Positions 1 to 9,527 of a stretch of DNA of 47,265 bases are shown piece by piece; within the stretch, counting starts at the first letter, position 1; each line of letters begins with the position of its first letter. This DNA comes from Caldilinea sp. CFX5. GTDB taxonomy: Bacteria; Chloroflexota; Anaerolineae; Caldilineales; Caldilineaceae. The notes under the pieces are model-generated. The model saw only the letters and a list, made by a program, of their open reading frames with translations. It searched no databases and had not been told where the DNA came from. The position numbers were made by a program, and so were the translations under genes. The stretch spans positions 1-47,265 of the forward strand of contig QWII01000101.1 in NCBI GenBank assembly GCA_021405325.1, read 5' to 3'.

Positions 1-26
1 AAACGCTCACTTACGGAAAGTGTCAT

Positions 27-61
27 CAGAAACCAGGTTTTTACCAAAAACCTGGTTTCTG
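27..61. repeat. REP-like hairpin, copy 1
   Basis: This is a perfect inverted repeat with 16-bp arms (27-42 and 46-61) around the loop ACC. The core is AAACCAGGTTTTT and its complement. The same core occurs at 42824, 43464 and 43628, with weaker relatives at 38071 and 43526. It lies in frame with the open reading frame that continues into the adaptor gene at 81, so it may encode part of that protein's N-terminus. Confidence 0.85.
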
Positions 62-80
62 GCTGGCGTGCGTAGGGATC

Positions 81-1211
81 ATGTTGCTCTTCGTGGTTGC
101 CGGTTGCCGTTTTGGCAACCAGTTGCCGCCCACGCCGGCCCCACTGGCCCCTGGTTCGGGAGCTTTAAGCGGCTTTGAAACCTACACGGTGCAGCGGGGC
201 GATGTGGTGGTGAGTGTGCAATTTCCCGGCGTCATCAATTTGCGCCGTCAGGCTGAACTCTTTTTTGCCCAGGATGGGCGGGTCAAGACAATCTATGTGC
301 AAAATGGTGACTTCGTAGATGCCGACACCGTGCTGGCCGAATTGGACATTGACGACCAGCAAATCGAACTGACCGAAGCCGAATGGGATCTGGAAATCGT
401 GCGCCAAAACCATCTGATCGCCGCCGAAGAGCGCACCTATGCCATCCAGCTTGCCGAGCAAGCCATCAAAATTGCTGAGTTGACGCTGGCTTCGCTGCTG
501 GCCAAAGAACTGGACAAACCGGGGTCCGTCCCACCGGAGGAGACCGCCAAGGCTGAACAGGCGCTGACCGCAGCCCAGCTCGACCTGAAGCGGCTCGACC
601 GCAGTGATGAACTGGAACAGCAAAAGGAGCTGGTCGCCGCCGAAGTCAAAGTGCAGCGTTTGCAGAAGCAGATCGATCAAAGCCGTCTGGTAGCGCCCTT
701 TGCGGGCAATGTCTATTTTATCCTGCCGGTGGAAGATCTCCAGCGGCTACCGGCCAAAGCCTATGACCCGGTTATTCGCCTGATTGACCCCACCTCCCTC
801 ATGGTCGAGGCCACTGTGCCTGACAGCGACATGGAACTGTTGACGGAAACCCTGCCCGTGTCGGTGAGCCTGAGCTACCGGCCAGGAGTGGTTTTGACGG
901 GCGTCCTTCAACAGCTTCCCTTTCCCTATGGCAACGGCGGCGACCCGTTGGTTCACATCACCGTGGCTGATGGCGAAAAAAATAAACTGCGAGTGGGTGG
1001 CGCCGTCACCGTCTATGCCGAGGTCCAGCGCCGGGAAGCTGTCCTCTGGTTGCCGCCCCAAGCGCTGCGGGAAGTTGGCGGTCAGTTTCATGCGTTTGTC
1101 CGCGACGGCGAAACCGAACGCGATGTGCTGGTTCAACTGGGGGTACGCAGCGCTGAGCGCGTTGAAATTGTCGCCGGTCTTGTGGAAAATGAAATAGTGG
1201 TTCGGAAATAA
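81..1211 (+). CDS. HlyD-like periplasmic adaptor lipoprotein
   Basis: The product resembles membrane-fusion (HlyD/RND adaptor) proteins that link an inner-membrane pump to the envelope. In order it shows a hydrophobic stretch ending in the lipobox-like VVAGC, a biotinyl-lipoyl-like strand region, a long coiled-coil hairpin (about residues 95-205, rich in E, Q, L and K), then beta-barrel and membrane-proximal regions. The ATG at 81 gives only nine residues before the lipobox Cys, with no charged n-region. The frame is open upstream to the window edge and encodes lysines there, so the true start may lie left of the window and the gene may be partial. It ends 6 bp before the Wzz/kinase gene, which suggests an operon for surface polysaccharide or export. 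No ABC or RND partner is visible. The specific substrate is unknown. Confidence 0.75.
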   Translation: MLLFVVAGCRFGNQLPPTPAPLAPGSGALSGFETYTVQRGDVVVSVQFPGVINLRRQAELFFAQDGRVKTIYVQNGDFVDADTVLAELDIDDQQIELTEAEWDLEIVRQNHLIAAEERTYAIQLAEQAIKIAELTLASLLAKELDKPGSVPPEETAKAEQALTAAQLDLKRLDRSDELEQQKELVAAEVKVQRLQKQIDQSRLVAPFAGNVYFILPVEDLQRLPAKAYDPVIRLIDPTSLMVEATVPDSDMELLTETLPVSVSLSYRPGVVLTGVLQQLPFPYGNGGDPLVHITVADGEKNKLRVGGAVTVYAEVQRREAVLWLPPQALREVGGQFHAFVRDGETERDVLVQLGVRSAERVEIVAGLVENEIVVRK

Positions 1212-1217
1212 TCAGCT

Positions 1218-2855
1218 ATGACCAATTTTGCAGCTACCCCAACCCCATCACCGGAAACCCCCGCCGGGATCGATCTACGCACAATTTTGCGGCTCTTGCG
1301 CTACTGGGCCTGGCTCCTGTTGTTGGGCGCACTGGTGGGCGCTGGTCTGGGCTATGCCGCCAGCATCCAATCCTTGCCCATCTACCGGACGGAAGTGTTA
1401 CTCTTGATCGAAGAGACGCGCCCGCTCTACAACACCGACATTGCCCTGCCGGAACGCACCAGCACCTACCTGGAATTGATCAACCAGGGCTTGATGTTGG
1501 AAAAAGTGGCGCAAGCCTTACAGGTGGACCCCCAGCAACTGGCCGCGACCATCACTGCCATGCGTGTGGAAGCGATCCGCAACACCCAGCTTTTTCGTGT
1601 CTATGTAGAGGGCTATCACCCTGACTATTTGGTGGCGGCGGCGAACATTCTACCACAGGTGCTCAGTGACGAGATCACCAATGTGCGCACCGAACGCTTT
1701 GCCGAATCGCGCCGTAACCTCACCACCCAGATCGACGCCATCAAAGCGCAGATCGAGGTTACGCAGAGTAACGTTGACCGATTGGGTACGCCCCGCAGCA
1801 CCCAGCAGGAGAACCAACTGCGCGATCTACAGACGGTGCTGGCCCAACAGCAAAATAGCTACGCCAATCTGGTGCAAAGTTTTGAGAATTTACGCCTAGT
1901 TGAGTTGCAGGCAATGGACAACATTGCGGCAGTCCGTTCGGCCAAAGCGCCCCAAGCGCCCATCAGCGGCAACACCATTCCGAATATCTTGCTGGGTAGT
2001 ATCGTGGGCATTGCGTTGATGGTAACAGTCATTACCCTGATTGAATATCTGGATGATCGCGTCCGTTCGCCCCACCTGATTCAGGATACACTAGGCGCCA
2101 TCGTTTTAGGGGCGATTGATGTCATTCGCACCCAAAGCAGCAACAGCACCTTAAGCGAGAAACTGATCGCTGCGGTGGCGCCGCGCCACCCCGTAGCCGA
2201 AGCCTACCGCAGCATTCGCACGAATCTCCGCTTTTCGACCATTGACAGCCGCTTGCGCACCCTGGTCGTGACCAGTTCCAGCGCCGGGGAAGGCAAAAGC
2301 GTGACCGCCGCTAATCTGGCGATTGTGATGGCGCAGTTGGGGCTTTCGGTGGTTTTGGTCGATGCCGATCTGCGCAAGCCGACCCAGCACAAACTCTTTG
2401 GCCTTAAGCGCCAACCTGGTCTCAGTGACGCGCTCCTGGCCGATGACGCCCCGCCGCAGCACTATCTACAGGAAGTCGATGTACCCAATCTGCGCCTGTT
2501 GCCCAGCGGCATGATGCCGCCGAACCCGGCGGAATTGTTAAGCTCGCAGCGGATGCGTCATCTGCTGGACGCGCTCCATGCCGCCGTCGATGTGGTCATT
2601 CTGGACACGCCGCCCCTTCTGGTTGTCACCGATGCCGCTGTCCTCGCCAGCTATGTGCGGGATGTCGTCCTAATCGTCAACGCCAAACGCACACAGCGCA
2701 GCACCCTGATGCGCGCCATCGAGGCTCTACACAAGATTGATGCCCATCTCTGCGGTGTGATTGTGAATGAGTTGAGCCGTTCCACCCGCAGCTATGCCTA
2801 CTACGGCGACTATTATGCCAACAGTTACAATGGCTATTATGGCGAGGCGGAATGA
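1218..2855 (+). CDS. Wzz-type chain-length regulator fused to BY-kinase
   Basis: This is a polysaccharide co-polymerase with a C-terminal bacterial tyrosine autokinase, the single-chain form of the Wzc/CapAB type. The N-terminal Wzz domain starts with a membrane segment near residues 30-50. A periplasmic coiled region follows, then a second membrane segment near 256-276. The cytoplasmic ATPase shows Walker A (SSSAGEGKS, about 353-361), Walker A-prime (VVLVDADLRKP, about 377-387) and Walker B (VVILDTPPLL, about 459-468). The last 20 or so residues hold a tyrosine cluster (YAYYGDYY and following), the usual autophosphorylation tail. The family controls polymer length and export at the inner membrane through cycles of tyrosine phosphorylation. 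The gene follows the adaptor lipoprotein closely. No glycosyltransferases or Wzx/Wzy genes are in the window. Confidence 0.92.
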   Translation: MTNFAATPTPSPETPAGIDLRTILRLLRYWAWLLLLGALVGAGLGYAASIQSLPIYRTEVLLLIEETRPLYNTDIALPERTSTYLELINQGLMLEKVAQALQVDPQQLAATITAMRVEAIRNTQLFRVYVEGYHPDYLVAAANILPQVLSDEITNVRTERFAESRRNLTTQIDAIKAQIEVTQSNVDRLGTPRSTQQENQLRDLQTVLAQQQNSYANLVQSFENLRLVELQAMDNIAAVRSAKAPQAPISGNTIPNILLGSIVGIALMVTVITLIEYLDDRVRSPHLIQDTLGAIVLGAIDVIRTQSSNSTLSEKLIAAVAPRHPVAEAYRSIRTNLRFSTIDSRLRTLVVTSSSAGEGKSVTAANLAIVMAQLGLSVVLVDADLRKPTQHKLFGLKRQPGLSDALLADDAPPQHYLQEVDVPNLRLLPSGMMPPNPAELLSSQRMRHLLDALHAAVDVVILDTPPLLVVTDAAVLASYVRDVVLIVNAKRTQRSTLMRAIEALHKIDAHLCGVIVNELSRSTRSYAYYGDYYANSYNGYYGEAE

Positions 2856-2889
2856 TAACCCTCAACCAGATGCTTTCAAATTACCAAAC

Positions 2890-2985
2890 CACCCCCTCCT
2901 AACCTCCCCCAGCTTGGGGGAGGAACTGTCGAGCGCACGATGGTTCCCTCCCTTATCAGGAGAGGGTTAGGGAGGGGTTAGTAGT
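2890..2985. repeat. imperfect inverted repeat, MITE-like
   Basis: CCCCTCCTAACCTCCCCC at the left pairs imperfectly with GAGAGGGTTAGGGAGGGG at the right. A small CCCCCAGCTTGGGGG hairpin sits inside the left part. The segment is non-coding and lies between the kinase gene and the 59-bp palindrome. It could act as a terminator for the upstream operon or be a dispersed element. No transposase is attached. Confidence 0.5.
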
Positions 2986-3072
2986 TACAATTTGGCAAAG
3001 TTTTCTCAAACACCGGCGTAGCGATGAGCGTACCAATGGGCCTGGGCGCTGTCAGCTTTCCTTGCGTATTCA

Positions 3073-3131
3073 GGGATTTGCGATTATAATAGGCTGTGTC
3101 TCAGACACAGCCTATTATAATCGCAAATCCC
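3073..3131. repeat. perfect 59-bp palindrome (29-bp arms, 1-nt loop)
   Basis: Arms at 3073-3101 and 3103-3131 are exact reverse complements around one C at 3102. The left arm begins GGGATTTGCGATT and ends GGCTGTGTCT. The element ends just before the GAGG ribosome-binding site (3134-3137) of the ATPase gene, so if transcribed it would form a long hairpin in that gene's 5' leader. It has no T-tract, which argues against a simple terminator. A second element of exactly 59 bp lies at 12138-12196. Confidence 0.9.
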
Positions 3132-3146
3132 GGTGAGGAATAAGCC

Positions 3147-4589
3147 ATGTTTATTGGTCGAACGCGCGAAGTCAACGAATTGCAGAAATTTGCCGACACT
3201 GCCGGGGCGCAGTTTCTTATTCTGTATGGTCGGCGGCGGGTGGGAAAGACAACCCTGCTTTTACACTGGGTGCAGGAAAGCGGTTTACGCTTTATCTATT
3301 GGGTTGCCAATCAACTTTCTCCGGCCTTGCAATTGCGTTCATTTTCACAAACCATTTACAATGCCATTCACCCCACTGCGCCGGCTGATGCCGATTTTAG
3401 CTACCCAACCTGGGAGATGGCGTTGCGTCAGGTGGCCAATCTAGCCAGTGAACACCGGTTGATCTTGATTCTGGATGAGTTTCCCTATGCCGCGGAAGCA
3501 GAACCGGCATTGGCTTCCATTGTCCAGAATAGTTGGGATCATCAATTGAAACAGACACAGCTTTGTCTGATTCTGGCCGGCAGCCACATTGGGATGATGA
3601 CCGAGTTGCTGCACTATCATGCACCGCTTTATGGGCGCTTTACAGGCCATTTTCACATCAAAGCCTTGCCGTATGCTGCCCTGGCCGCTTTTCTGCAACG
3701 GTATGATAGTGTTGATCGCGTGACAATGTATGCCATCCTGGGGGGCGTTCCGGCCTATCTTGAACGGTTGGATGATCGCCTGACGGTTGCCGAGAACGTT
3801 CGTCAGCAAATCTTTCGTGCCAGCAGCATCTTCCGTGTCGATCCGCTTTTCTTGTTGCAAGACCAAGTGCGGGAACCCCGTAACTACTTAAGCATCTTGC
3901 ACGCCATTGGCGCCGGCTGGCATACTCTGGGTGATATTACCAAAGCCAGTGGCTTGCCCAAACAAAATGTAAGCACCTATCTTGCGCGTCTGGCAGACCT
4001 TTATCTGGTTGAACGACGGCTGCCCGTGACGATGGCGCGTAAAACAGCAGAACGGAGTCGGCAGGGGCGCTGGTATCTGCTCGATTCCTATTTGCGCTTT
4101 TACTTTCGCTTTATTGCCCCCAACCAACGACTTTTTGAATTGGAATTGTACGACGCCCTCTGGGAGACAATTCAGACACAGTTGCCATCGTTTATCGGTA
4201 TGACTGCTTTTGAAGAATTATGTAGAGAATGGGTGGTGCAGGAAGCACGCAACAACCGGCTGCCCTTTGTGCCCGAGGATGTGGGGGCGCATTGGGCAAT
4301 GGACGCACAGGTGGATGTCGTCGCAATTCACTGGCGCAAAAAGATGATTTTGCTTGGAGAATGCAAATGGGAGGCAGACCCCGTTGCATCGGCGGTGATT
4401 CGCCAATTGGTCGAAAGCAAAACCGCAAAGGTACTTGCCTTACTCCCCAAACAAGGCACAGATTGGCAAGTGCATTACCTCTTTTTTGCGCGTGCCGGTT
4501 TTAGTAGTGCTGCGCAGGCGACAGCCGGCCAACTCAAGGTTCGATTGGTTTCGCTTCATGAATTAGATCAAACCCTTTGTTCAGGTTGA
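3147..4589 (+). CDS. archaeal-type AAA ATPase with DUF234-like C-terminus
   Basis: This is a 480-residue P-loop ATPase of the archaeal-ATPase/DUF234 type. The N-terminus MFIGRTREVNEL is the usual opening of the family. The P-loop is GRRRVGKTT (about 28-36), and a Walker B-like LILILDEFPY occurs near residue 108. A winged-helix segment (about 255-300, ITKASGLPKQNVSTYLARL) follows, then a C-terminal region with a nuclease-like DVVAI...LLGECKW pattern typical of DUF234. Members of this family are common in archaea and Chloroflexota. Their role is poorly known and has been linked to DNA metabolism or stress. The start at 3147 has GAGG 9 bp upstream. The gene is convergent with the gyrase gene and is separated from it by a bidirectional terminator. 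Confidence 0.85.
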   Translation: MFIGRTREVNELQKFADTAGAQFLILYGRRRVGKTTLLLHWVQESGLRFIYWVANQLSPALQLRSFSQTIYNAIHPTAPADADFSYPTWEMALRQVANLASEHRLILILDEFPYAAEAEPALASIVQNSWDHQLKQTQLCLILAGSHIGMMTELLHYHAPLYGRFTGHFHIKALPYAALAAFLQRYDSVDRVTMYAILGGVPAYLERLDDRLTVAENVRQQIFRASSIFRVDPLFLLQDQVREPRNYLSILHAIGAGWHTLGDITKASGLPKQNVSTYLARLADLYLVERRLPVTMARKTAERSRQGRWYLLDSYLRFYFRFIAPNQRLFELELYDALWETIQTQLPSFIGMTAFEELCREWVVQEARNNRLPFVPEDVGAHWAMDAQVDVVAIHWRKKMILLGECKWEADPVASAVIRQLVESKTAKVLALLPKQGTDWQVHYLFFARAGFSSAAQATAGQLKVRLVSLHELDQTLCSG

Positions 4590-4668
4590 AAATCTATAAT
4601 TTCACAGAGAAATAGTCTGGCAAAGCACCAATCCCTCCGCCATAGTTTGGGGCGTACATCGTATCTCC

Positions 4669-4707
4669 AGAGATAGAGAGATTCGACGACTCAATCTCTC
4701 TATCTCT
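4669..4707. terminator. bidirectional terminator-like hairpin
   Basis: Perfect 15-bp arms (AGAGATAGAGAGATT at 4669-4683 and its complement at 4693-4707) surround a 9-nt loop. It sits between the ends of two convergent genes (ATPase, plus strand, ending 4589; topoisomerase, minus strand, ending 4724). The stem is AT-rich and no long T-tract follows, so a shared terminator is a reasonable but unproven reading. Confidence 0.6.
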
Positions 4708-4723
4708 TCACTCCTTGTCTTCG

Positions 4724-7700
4724 TTACTTCTTCGGCGCCGGTCGATTCACACTCACCGCAATTTTTAACTTGCTGGGCGTGTTCTTCGGCGCTTCGGTGG
4801 CATCAACAGGGAAGAGTTCCAGGGTTTGGGCCACTGGGGCTTCCTTCGGTTGTTTACCTGCTTTAGGCGGCGTCGATTCCTCAACCGTCTTGCCTCTGCC
4901 GCCGACAATACCATTGTCAGCCGTGGCTTTGGGGGCGGTTAGTTTGAGCGGACGCGCTTCGGTGGGCGCCGCTTTCGCCGGTTTGGGCATTGGTTCGGTC
5001 GGTTTTTCCCTGGTTGCTTCTTTGTGTTCCACTTTGCCTTCCAACGCTTCTTGTCCAACCGGCAGCGTGGCTTGCGCCGGAGCCAGCTTAGTGCGACTCG
5101 GCGGCGTCGGCTCAACCGTCGTCTTTCTCCTATCGGGAGTTGGCGGTGCAGCACTTTCCGCTTTGATTGGCTCACGACCATTCGATCCCTTGCCATGCTG
5201 CCTCTCAACCGGCGTAGTTGCAGTTGACGCCTTCATCTTCAATGGCGTCGGCATTGGTTGCCCAGCGGAAACCGGCACTTTGCCCTTTGCTGTGCTATCT
5301 GTATTAGCCGTAGCGCCGGCTTTGGTGGGCTTCGGCGCATCAGCGGTGCGTTCTGCCGGCGTGGTGACGGCCCGCTGTCGGACTGGCGTCGCCTCGGTTT
5401 TTGTTACCGGTGGATCAGCTTTGGGCCGTGTTGCGACTGACTGATCTTCTGTCTTCTGTGCAACCGGTGGCGTGGACTGCGCAGCGACAAAGTTGCGTCT
5501 GCCACTAGTTGGCGCCGCCGGCGTTGGCTGAGCGGCAACGGTGGCCGGTTGCGCTGGCGTTGTTTCAACGGCCTTGCCATTCGTCGTCGGTGTTGCGGCC
5601 GTTGCCGGCGTACTCACGGGCGCTGCGCGTTTGGTGGCGCCGTTGGTTGAACCCTTGACCGGTTCCGGTGTGGGTAGTGGCGTTACCGGCGTTGATGGCG
5701 GCAGCGGTAAGGTTTTGTCCAACAACCGTTTGATGCCGACAATTCGCTCACCATTGCTCACTTCAATGACCTGTTTGCCCTGGACGCCGCGACCCATTGG
5801 CGGGATTTCGGCCACGGTGATGGTCTTCACCCCGGCCTTTTGGTTGCTGACTAGCAGCGGCGTCTCTGGGTCCAGCCCGGCGGGCAAGACCAACGCAGTT
5901 GCGACATCGCCGGTGCGGCTCGTCGGTTTGTGGGTGACAATGCCGCTGCCGTTGCGACCTTGGCGGCTGTAATCGGCCAATGGCGACTGTTTCGCATAGC
6001 CTTGTGTTGTCATCGTGACCAACGACCCATCGGCTTCGACCAGACCAGCGTAGACAACCGTGTCGTTCTTCGCCAGTTTGATCCCGCCCACACCGGCTGC
6101 GGCCAACCCCATGCTGCGCACATCTTCTTCGCCAAAGCGAATGGACTGACCGAAGGCGGTGACCAGAATAATCTCGGCGTCGCCTCTGGTGGGCAAGGCC
6201 CAACCCAGCCGGTCGCCTTCATCGACATTGATCACGACAAATTCCGGCGCTACCTGCGCCATAAAATCGGCCAACGTCACCCGTTTGACCATGCCTTTGA
6301 CCGTGACAAAGAATAGGTAGCCGTTGCCGGGATCGCCCTCGGTGCGTGGCAGGGTGACGGCAGCGGTAATCGCATCGCGTCGGGTGAAACCGCACAGTTC
6401 GGAAAGATGTTTCGGGTTGCCATCTTGTGGAATCTCATGGACAGAGATGCGCGCACAGCGGCCTTCTTTGGTGAAGAGATAGAGCCAGTCACGCGTATTT
6501 GCCGTGAGCAGGGCAACCTGTCCGCCTTTGCCCAGTTGGCGCAGATTGGTTGCGGTCGGCTTGTCCACCACATCCTGGCGCATGAGATCGCCGTTGGTGT
6601 TGACGGCGACCCAAACATCTTGTTGGGGCAGCAGATCAGTCGTGGTGAGCGTGCCTTTGGTGCGATCGACAATCTGGGTGCGCCGGGCGTCGGCGTATTT
6701 TTCGCGCAGCGCCAGCAACTCTTCTTTGATCACGCGTAGAATTTTGGCGGGGTCGGCCAGCAGTTCTTCCAGATATTTGATGCGCTTCTTGAGTTCGTCA
6801 AACTCATCCTTGAGCTTTTTGCGCTCCAGGGCGGCCAGGCGGCGCAGTTGCATGTCGAGTATCGCCTGGGCTTGCACTTCGCTGAATTTGAAGTTTTTGA
6901 CCAGATTGGCGCGCGCCGTGTCGACATTCTGACTGCGGCGAATGGTATCGATCACCTCGTCCAAAATATCGAGCGCATGAAGCAACCCTTCGACAATGTG
7001 GGCGCGCTCACGGGCTTTCGCCAGTTCAAACTCAGAGCGGCGGCGCACAATCTCTTCGCGGTGTTGGATAAAGAGATGAAGGGCGCGCTTCAAACTGAGC
7101 AACCGGGGTTGGTTATCGACCAGCGCCAATAGTTGCATCCCAAAGGTCTGTTGCAGCGGCGTGTACTTGAAGAGATCGCTCAAAACCGTCTTCGGGTCGG
7201 CGTTGCGGTTGAGTTCGATGACAATGCGCATCCCCGTGCGGTCGCTCTCGTCGCGCAGGTCGGTTAAGCCTTGTAGCTTTTCCTCACGCGTTAGCGAGGC
7301 GATGCGCTCAATCAGCGCCGTCTTGTTGGTCTGGTAGGGCAGTTCGGTGACGACAATGCGCATGCGGCCGCGGCTCATCTCCTCAAAGTGGGCCTTGGCC
7401 TGCAAGATCAGGCGCGACTTGCCGACGGCGTAGCCCTGGGCAATGGCGTCGGTGTTTTCATCGGCTTTGTCTTCCCGATAGCGGTAGAGAATGCCGCCGG
7501 TGGGGAAATCCGGCCCTTTGACAAACTCCATCAACTGTTCGACAGTGATGTCATCGACCTGCTGGTAGTGGTCAATCATATAGGCCAGCGCATCGACAAT
7601 CTCGCCCAGGTTGTGGGGCGGCACATTGGTCGCCATGCCGACGGCGATACCGCTGGCCCCGTTGATCAGCAGGTTGGGCAGCGCGGCGGGCAGGATGTCC

Positions 7701-8266
7701 GGCTCGCGCAGGGTGTTGTCAAAGTTCGGGTGCCAGCCGACGGTGTCGCGATCCAGGTCTTCCAGCATCAGGTCGCTGATCGCGGCCAGGCGCGCTTCGG
7801 TATAGCGCATGGCCGCGGCGTTGTCGCCGTCGATGCTGCCAAAGTTGCCCTGGCCGTCGATGAGCGGATAGCGCAGGCTGAAATCCTGGGCCATGCGCAC
7901 CATCGCATCATAAACCGCCACATCGCCGTGGGGGTGATATTTACCCAGCACTTCACCGACGATACGTGCGCTCTTCTTGTGCGGCTTGTCGTGGGTCAGG
8001 CTCAAGTCGTGGTACATGGCATAGAGGATGCGGCGGTGGACTGGCTTCAGTCCATCGCGCACATCGGGCAGGGCGCGCGCCACGATGACGCTCATAGCGT
8101 AGTCGAGGTAGGCGGTCTGCATTTCGCCGACAATGTCGGCGGCGCGTACCGTGCCGGCGTTGAGATCCGGGGCGGCAGTGAGAAGCGCCCCTTTCTCCCC
8201 CGCTCCTTCCTCGCCTGTGCCATTGGTATGGAAGATCGTTTCTGTTGTTCCGTTATTATTGCTCAT
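4724..8266 (-). CDS. gyrA: GyrA-family type IIA topoisomerase subunit A with long disordered tail
   Basis: This is the DNA-breaking/rejoining subunit of gyrase or topoisomerase IV. After an N-terminal extension comes the conserved [19 protein letters not shown] and [11 protein letters not shown] region. The catalytic tyrosine is Tyr155 in MRYTEAR. The tower and coiled-coil domains follow, then six beta-propeller-like repeats up to about residue 845. At the place where gyrase has its QRRGGKG box, the sequence reads RQLGKGG, so the GyrA box is degenerate and a ParC-like role is possible. About 330 further residues (850-1180) are low-complexity, rich in P, T, A and K, ending RPAPKK. This tail is far beyond the usual length of about 820-900 and is probably disordered and DNA-binding. 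A good promoter lies at 8307-8335. Confidence 0.88.
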   Translation of the reverse strand: MSNNNGTTETIFHTNGTGEEGAGEKGALLTAAPDLNAGTVRAADIVGEMQTAYLDYAMSVIVARALPDVRDGLKPVHRRILYAMYHDLSLTHDKPHKKSARIVGEVLGKYHPHGDVAVYDAMVRMAQDFSLRYPLIDGQGNFGSIDGDNAAAMRYTEARLAAISDLMLEDLDRDTVGWHPNFDNTLREPDILPAALPNLLINGASGIAVGMATNVPPHNLGEIVDALAYMIDHYQQVDDITVEQLMEFVKGPDFPTGGILYRYREDKADENTDAIAQGYAVGKSRLILQAKAHFEEMSRGRMRIVVTELPYQTNKTALIERIASLTREEKLQGLTDLRDESDRTGMRIVIELNRNADPKTVLSDLFKYTPLQQTFGMQLLALVDNQPRLLSLKRALHLFIQHREEIVRRRSEFELAKARERAHIVEGLLHALDILDEVIDTIRRSQNVDTARANLVKNFKFSEVQAQAILDMQLRRLAALERKKLKDEFDELKKRIKYLEELLADPAKILRVIKEELLALREKYADARRTQIVDRTKGTLTTTDLLPQQDVWVAVNTNGDLMRQDVVDKPTATNLRQLGKGGQVALLTANTRDWLYLFTKEGRCARISVHEIPQDGNPKHLSELCGFTRRDAITAAVTLPRTEGDPGNGYLFFVTVKGMVKRVTLADFMAQVAPEFVVINVDEGDRLGWALPTRGDAEIILVTAFGQSIRFGEEDVRSMGLAAAGVGGIKLAKNDTVVYAGLVEADGSLVTMTTQGYAKQSPLADYSRQGRNGSGIVTHKPTSRTGDVATALVLPAGLDPETPLLVSNQKAGVKTITVAEIPPMGRGVQGKQVIEVSNGERIVGIKRLLDKTLPLPPSTPVTPLPTPEPVKGSTNGATKRAAPVSTPATAATPTTNGKAVETTPAQPATVAAQPTPAAPTSGRRNFVAAQSTPPVAQKTEDQSVATRPKADPPVTKTEATPVRQRAVTTPAERTADAPKPTKAGATANTDSTAKGKVPVSAGQPMPTPLKMKASTATTPVERQHGKGSNGREPIKAESAAPPTPDRRKTTVEPTPPSRTKLAPAQATLPVGQEALEGKVEHKEATREKPTEPMPKPAKAAPTEARPLKLTAPKATADNGIVGGRGKTVEESTPPKAGKQPKEAPVAQTLELFPVDATEAPKNTPSKLKIAVSVNRPAPKK

Positions 8267-8283
8267 TCGTCAACCCTTTTTGT

Positions 8284-8297
8284 AGAACAAAGGTTCT
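8284..8297. promoter_or_regulatory. LexA/DinR-like palindrome in the topoisomerase 5' leader
   Basis: AGAACAAAGGTTCT contains GAAC-N4-GTTC, the core of the Gram-positive LexA (DinR) box. It lies between the -10 element (8307-8312, minus strand) and the start codon at 8266, where a repressor could block transcription. The match is short and could occur by chance. LexA control is inferred from the sequence alone. Confidence 0.4.
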
Positions 8298-8306
8298 GTT
8301 ACCACC

Positions 8307-8335
8307 AGTATACCCCGAAATGAGGGATTTGTCTA
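8307..8335 (-). promoter_or_regulatory. sigma-70-type promoter of the topoisomerase gene
   Basis: On the minus strand, TAGACA (8330-8335) and TATACT (8307-8312) are separated by 17 bp. This is a near-consensus -35/-10 pair about 40 bp upstream of the start codon. Confidence 0.65.
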
Positions 8336-8480
8336 GTGGGAAAGGGGTGATGTGGATATCTATTCTACGGATACTTATTTCCTTGAAAGCGTCTTAGGAG
8401 CACGAGTGGGAACTAGCAACGGCAGTTTGTAACAGAACTTGAACGGTTAATATGATGCCCCCACAGTGCTGCCTGACCAG

Positions 8481-8527
8481 AGCAAACAAAAACGCTTGAC
8501 GGTGAAGGTCAAGCGTTTTTGTTTGCT
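8481..8527. terminator. strong 20-bp stem hairpin
   Basis: Perfect 20-bp arms at 8481-8500 (AGCAAACAAAAACGCTTGAC) and 8508-8527 surround the loop GGTGAAG. The right arm contains GCGTTTTTG, so in either direction the stem carries a run of T or A. It lies just downstream of the broken epimerase (minus strand, ending 8553), for which it is a plausible terminator. Positions 8336-8480 hold nothing recognisable. Confidence 0.65.
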
Positions 8528-8552
8528 TTATCACGGGCGACAAACTTATGGT

Positions 8553-9228
8553 CTATAATCCATCTTGCGCCACAAAGCCCAACCGTTCCCGCGAATGTTC
8601 CAGATCGACCCAGCCATACTCGTTATTCGAGACGCCATAGCAGATCTCAAAGCGCGGCTCGGCGGTGGCGTCGAGGGCCAGGTTGATGATGTTGGTCACG
8701 TCGCGATGGCTACAGTAGACCGCTTTGCCGATGATGCTGTTGGCGTCGTCGCTCTTGTTGACGCCGCCGATGCGTAGACAGACACTCGACAACCCATACC
8801 TGTCATGATAGGTACGGCAGAAGCCCTCGCCCCACCCAGGTCGCCATGATCGAACTGGCATAGACCAAGCGCTTGACGCCCAATTTGCGGCAGGCTTCCA
8901 ACACATTGTGGGTGCCGACAATGTTGCTGCTCAAGACATCCTCAAATGAGGCGCCGGGGTCGGGGACGGCGGCGATATGCAGGACGGCGTCCATGCCGGT
9001 AATCGCCTTTTCCATCGCTGCGGCGTCGGCCAGGTCGGCGATCATGAAATGGTCATCGGGCAGGCGGGTGATGCTTTCGGCATCGGCGCGGGCTGAACTC
9101 ATGGTCCGGCGTCCGCTGCCATAGACATCGTACTTGTGCGGCTGGGCGGCCAGATGCTCATAAGCCAGGTTGCCGATGAGGCCGTAGACGCCGGTGATAT
9201 GAACTTTTAGTGGGGTTGCACTACGCAT
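8553..9228 (-). pseudogene. NAD-dependent epimerase/dehydratase, internally deleted and frameshifted
   Basis: The first reading frame starts at 9228 (ATG with TTGGAGG upstream) with MRSATPLKVHITGVYGLIG, a Rossmann nucleotide-binding start, and runs through NIVGTHNVLEACRKLGVKR and VYASS before stopping at about 8803. The protein continues in another frame from about 8845 with WGEGFCRTYHDRYGLS, VCLRIGG and on to 8553. In the family, about 30 residues normally separate YASS from this second part and include the catalytic Tyr-x3-Lys. They are missing here, so about 100 bp, not a multiple of three, appear to be deleted. The product would lack its active site. An intact relative lies at 16256. A real deletion is more likely than a sequencing slip because the loss is large. 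Confidence 0.8.
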
Positions 9229-9408
9229 GTTTTCCTCCAAGTCATGGTTTTCTCCAAGGTCTGCTCTTTGCTTTGTTGTTGATGATTGCGTTGCACGCTG
9301 CGCCCAATTATCAATCGATCCGCGGTCTGTGGCAAGTCCACTCACACAGGAAACTAATAGATAAAACGGATAGACTCTGCACAATCGTAGGCGCCTAGAA
9401 GGCCACCG

Positions 9409-9450
9409 CCCCTTGCGGGCGTCCTACGACACATGGGCGCCCGCAAGGGG
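9409..9450. repeat. inverted repeat, dispersed-element type
   Basis: Thirteen-bp perfect arms (CCCCTTGCGGGCG at 9409-9421 and its complement at 9438-9450) surround 16 nt. The segment is non-coding, between the divergent broken epimerase and the beta-helix hydrolase. It resembles short intergenic repeats, but no second copy was seen in this window. Confidence 0.5.
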
Positions 9451-9498
9451 ACACCCCTACAAAAAGCCGCTTCTCAATTTGATTTCGGTATAGTCCGT

Positions 9499-9527
9499 TT
9501 GTCGCAGGCCGTAGGTTTGGGTACAAT
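9499..9527 (+). promoter_or_regulatory. promoter of the beta-helix/SGNH hydrolase gene
   Basis: TTGTCG (9499-9504) and TACAAT (9522-9527) are spaced by exactly 17 bp, about 65 bp upstream of the start codon. Confidence 0.55.

Noticed and set aside
4770..5444. 224-codon plus-strand frame rich in Ala, Gly, Ser and Val
   Set aside because: It mirrors the low-complexity tail of the topoisomerase on the other strand.
7388..8323. 311-codon plus-strand frame opposite the topoisomerase
   Set aside because: It is antisense to the highly conserved GyrA N-terminus, has no ribosome-binding site and no family, and is a GC-rich shadow frame.
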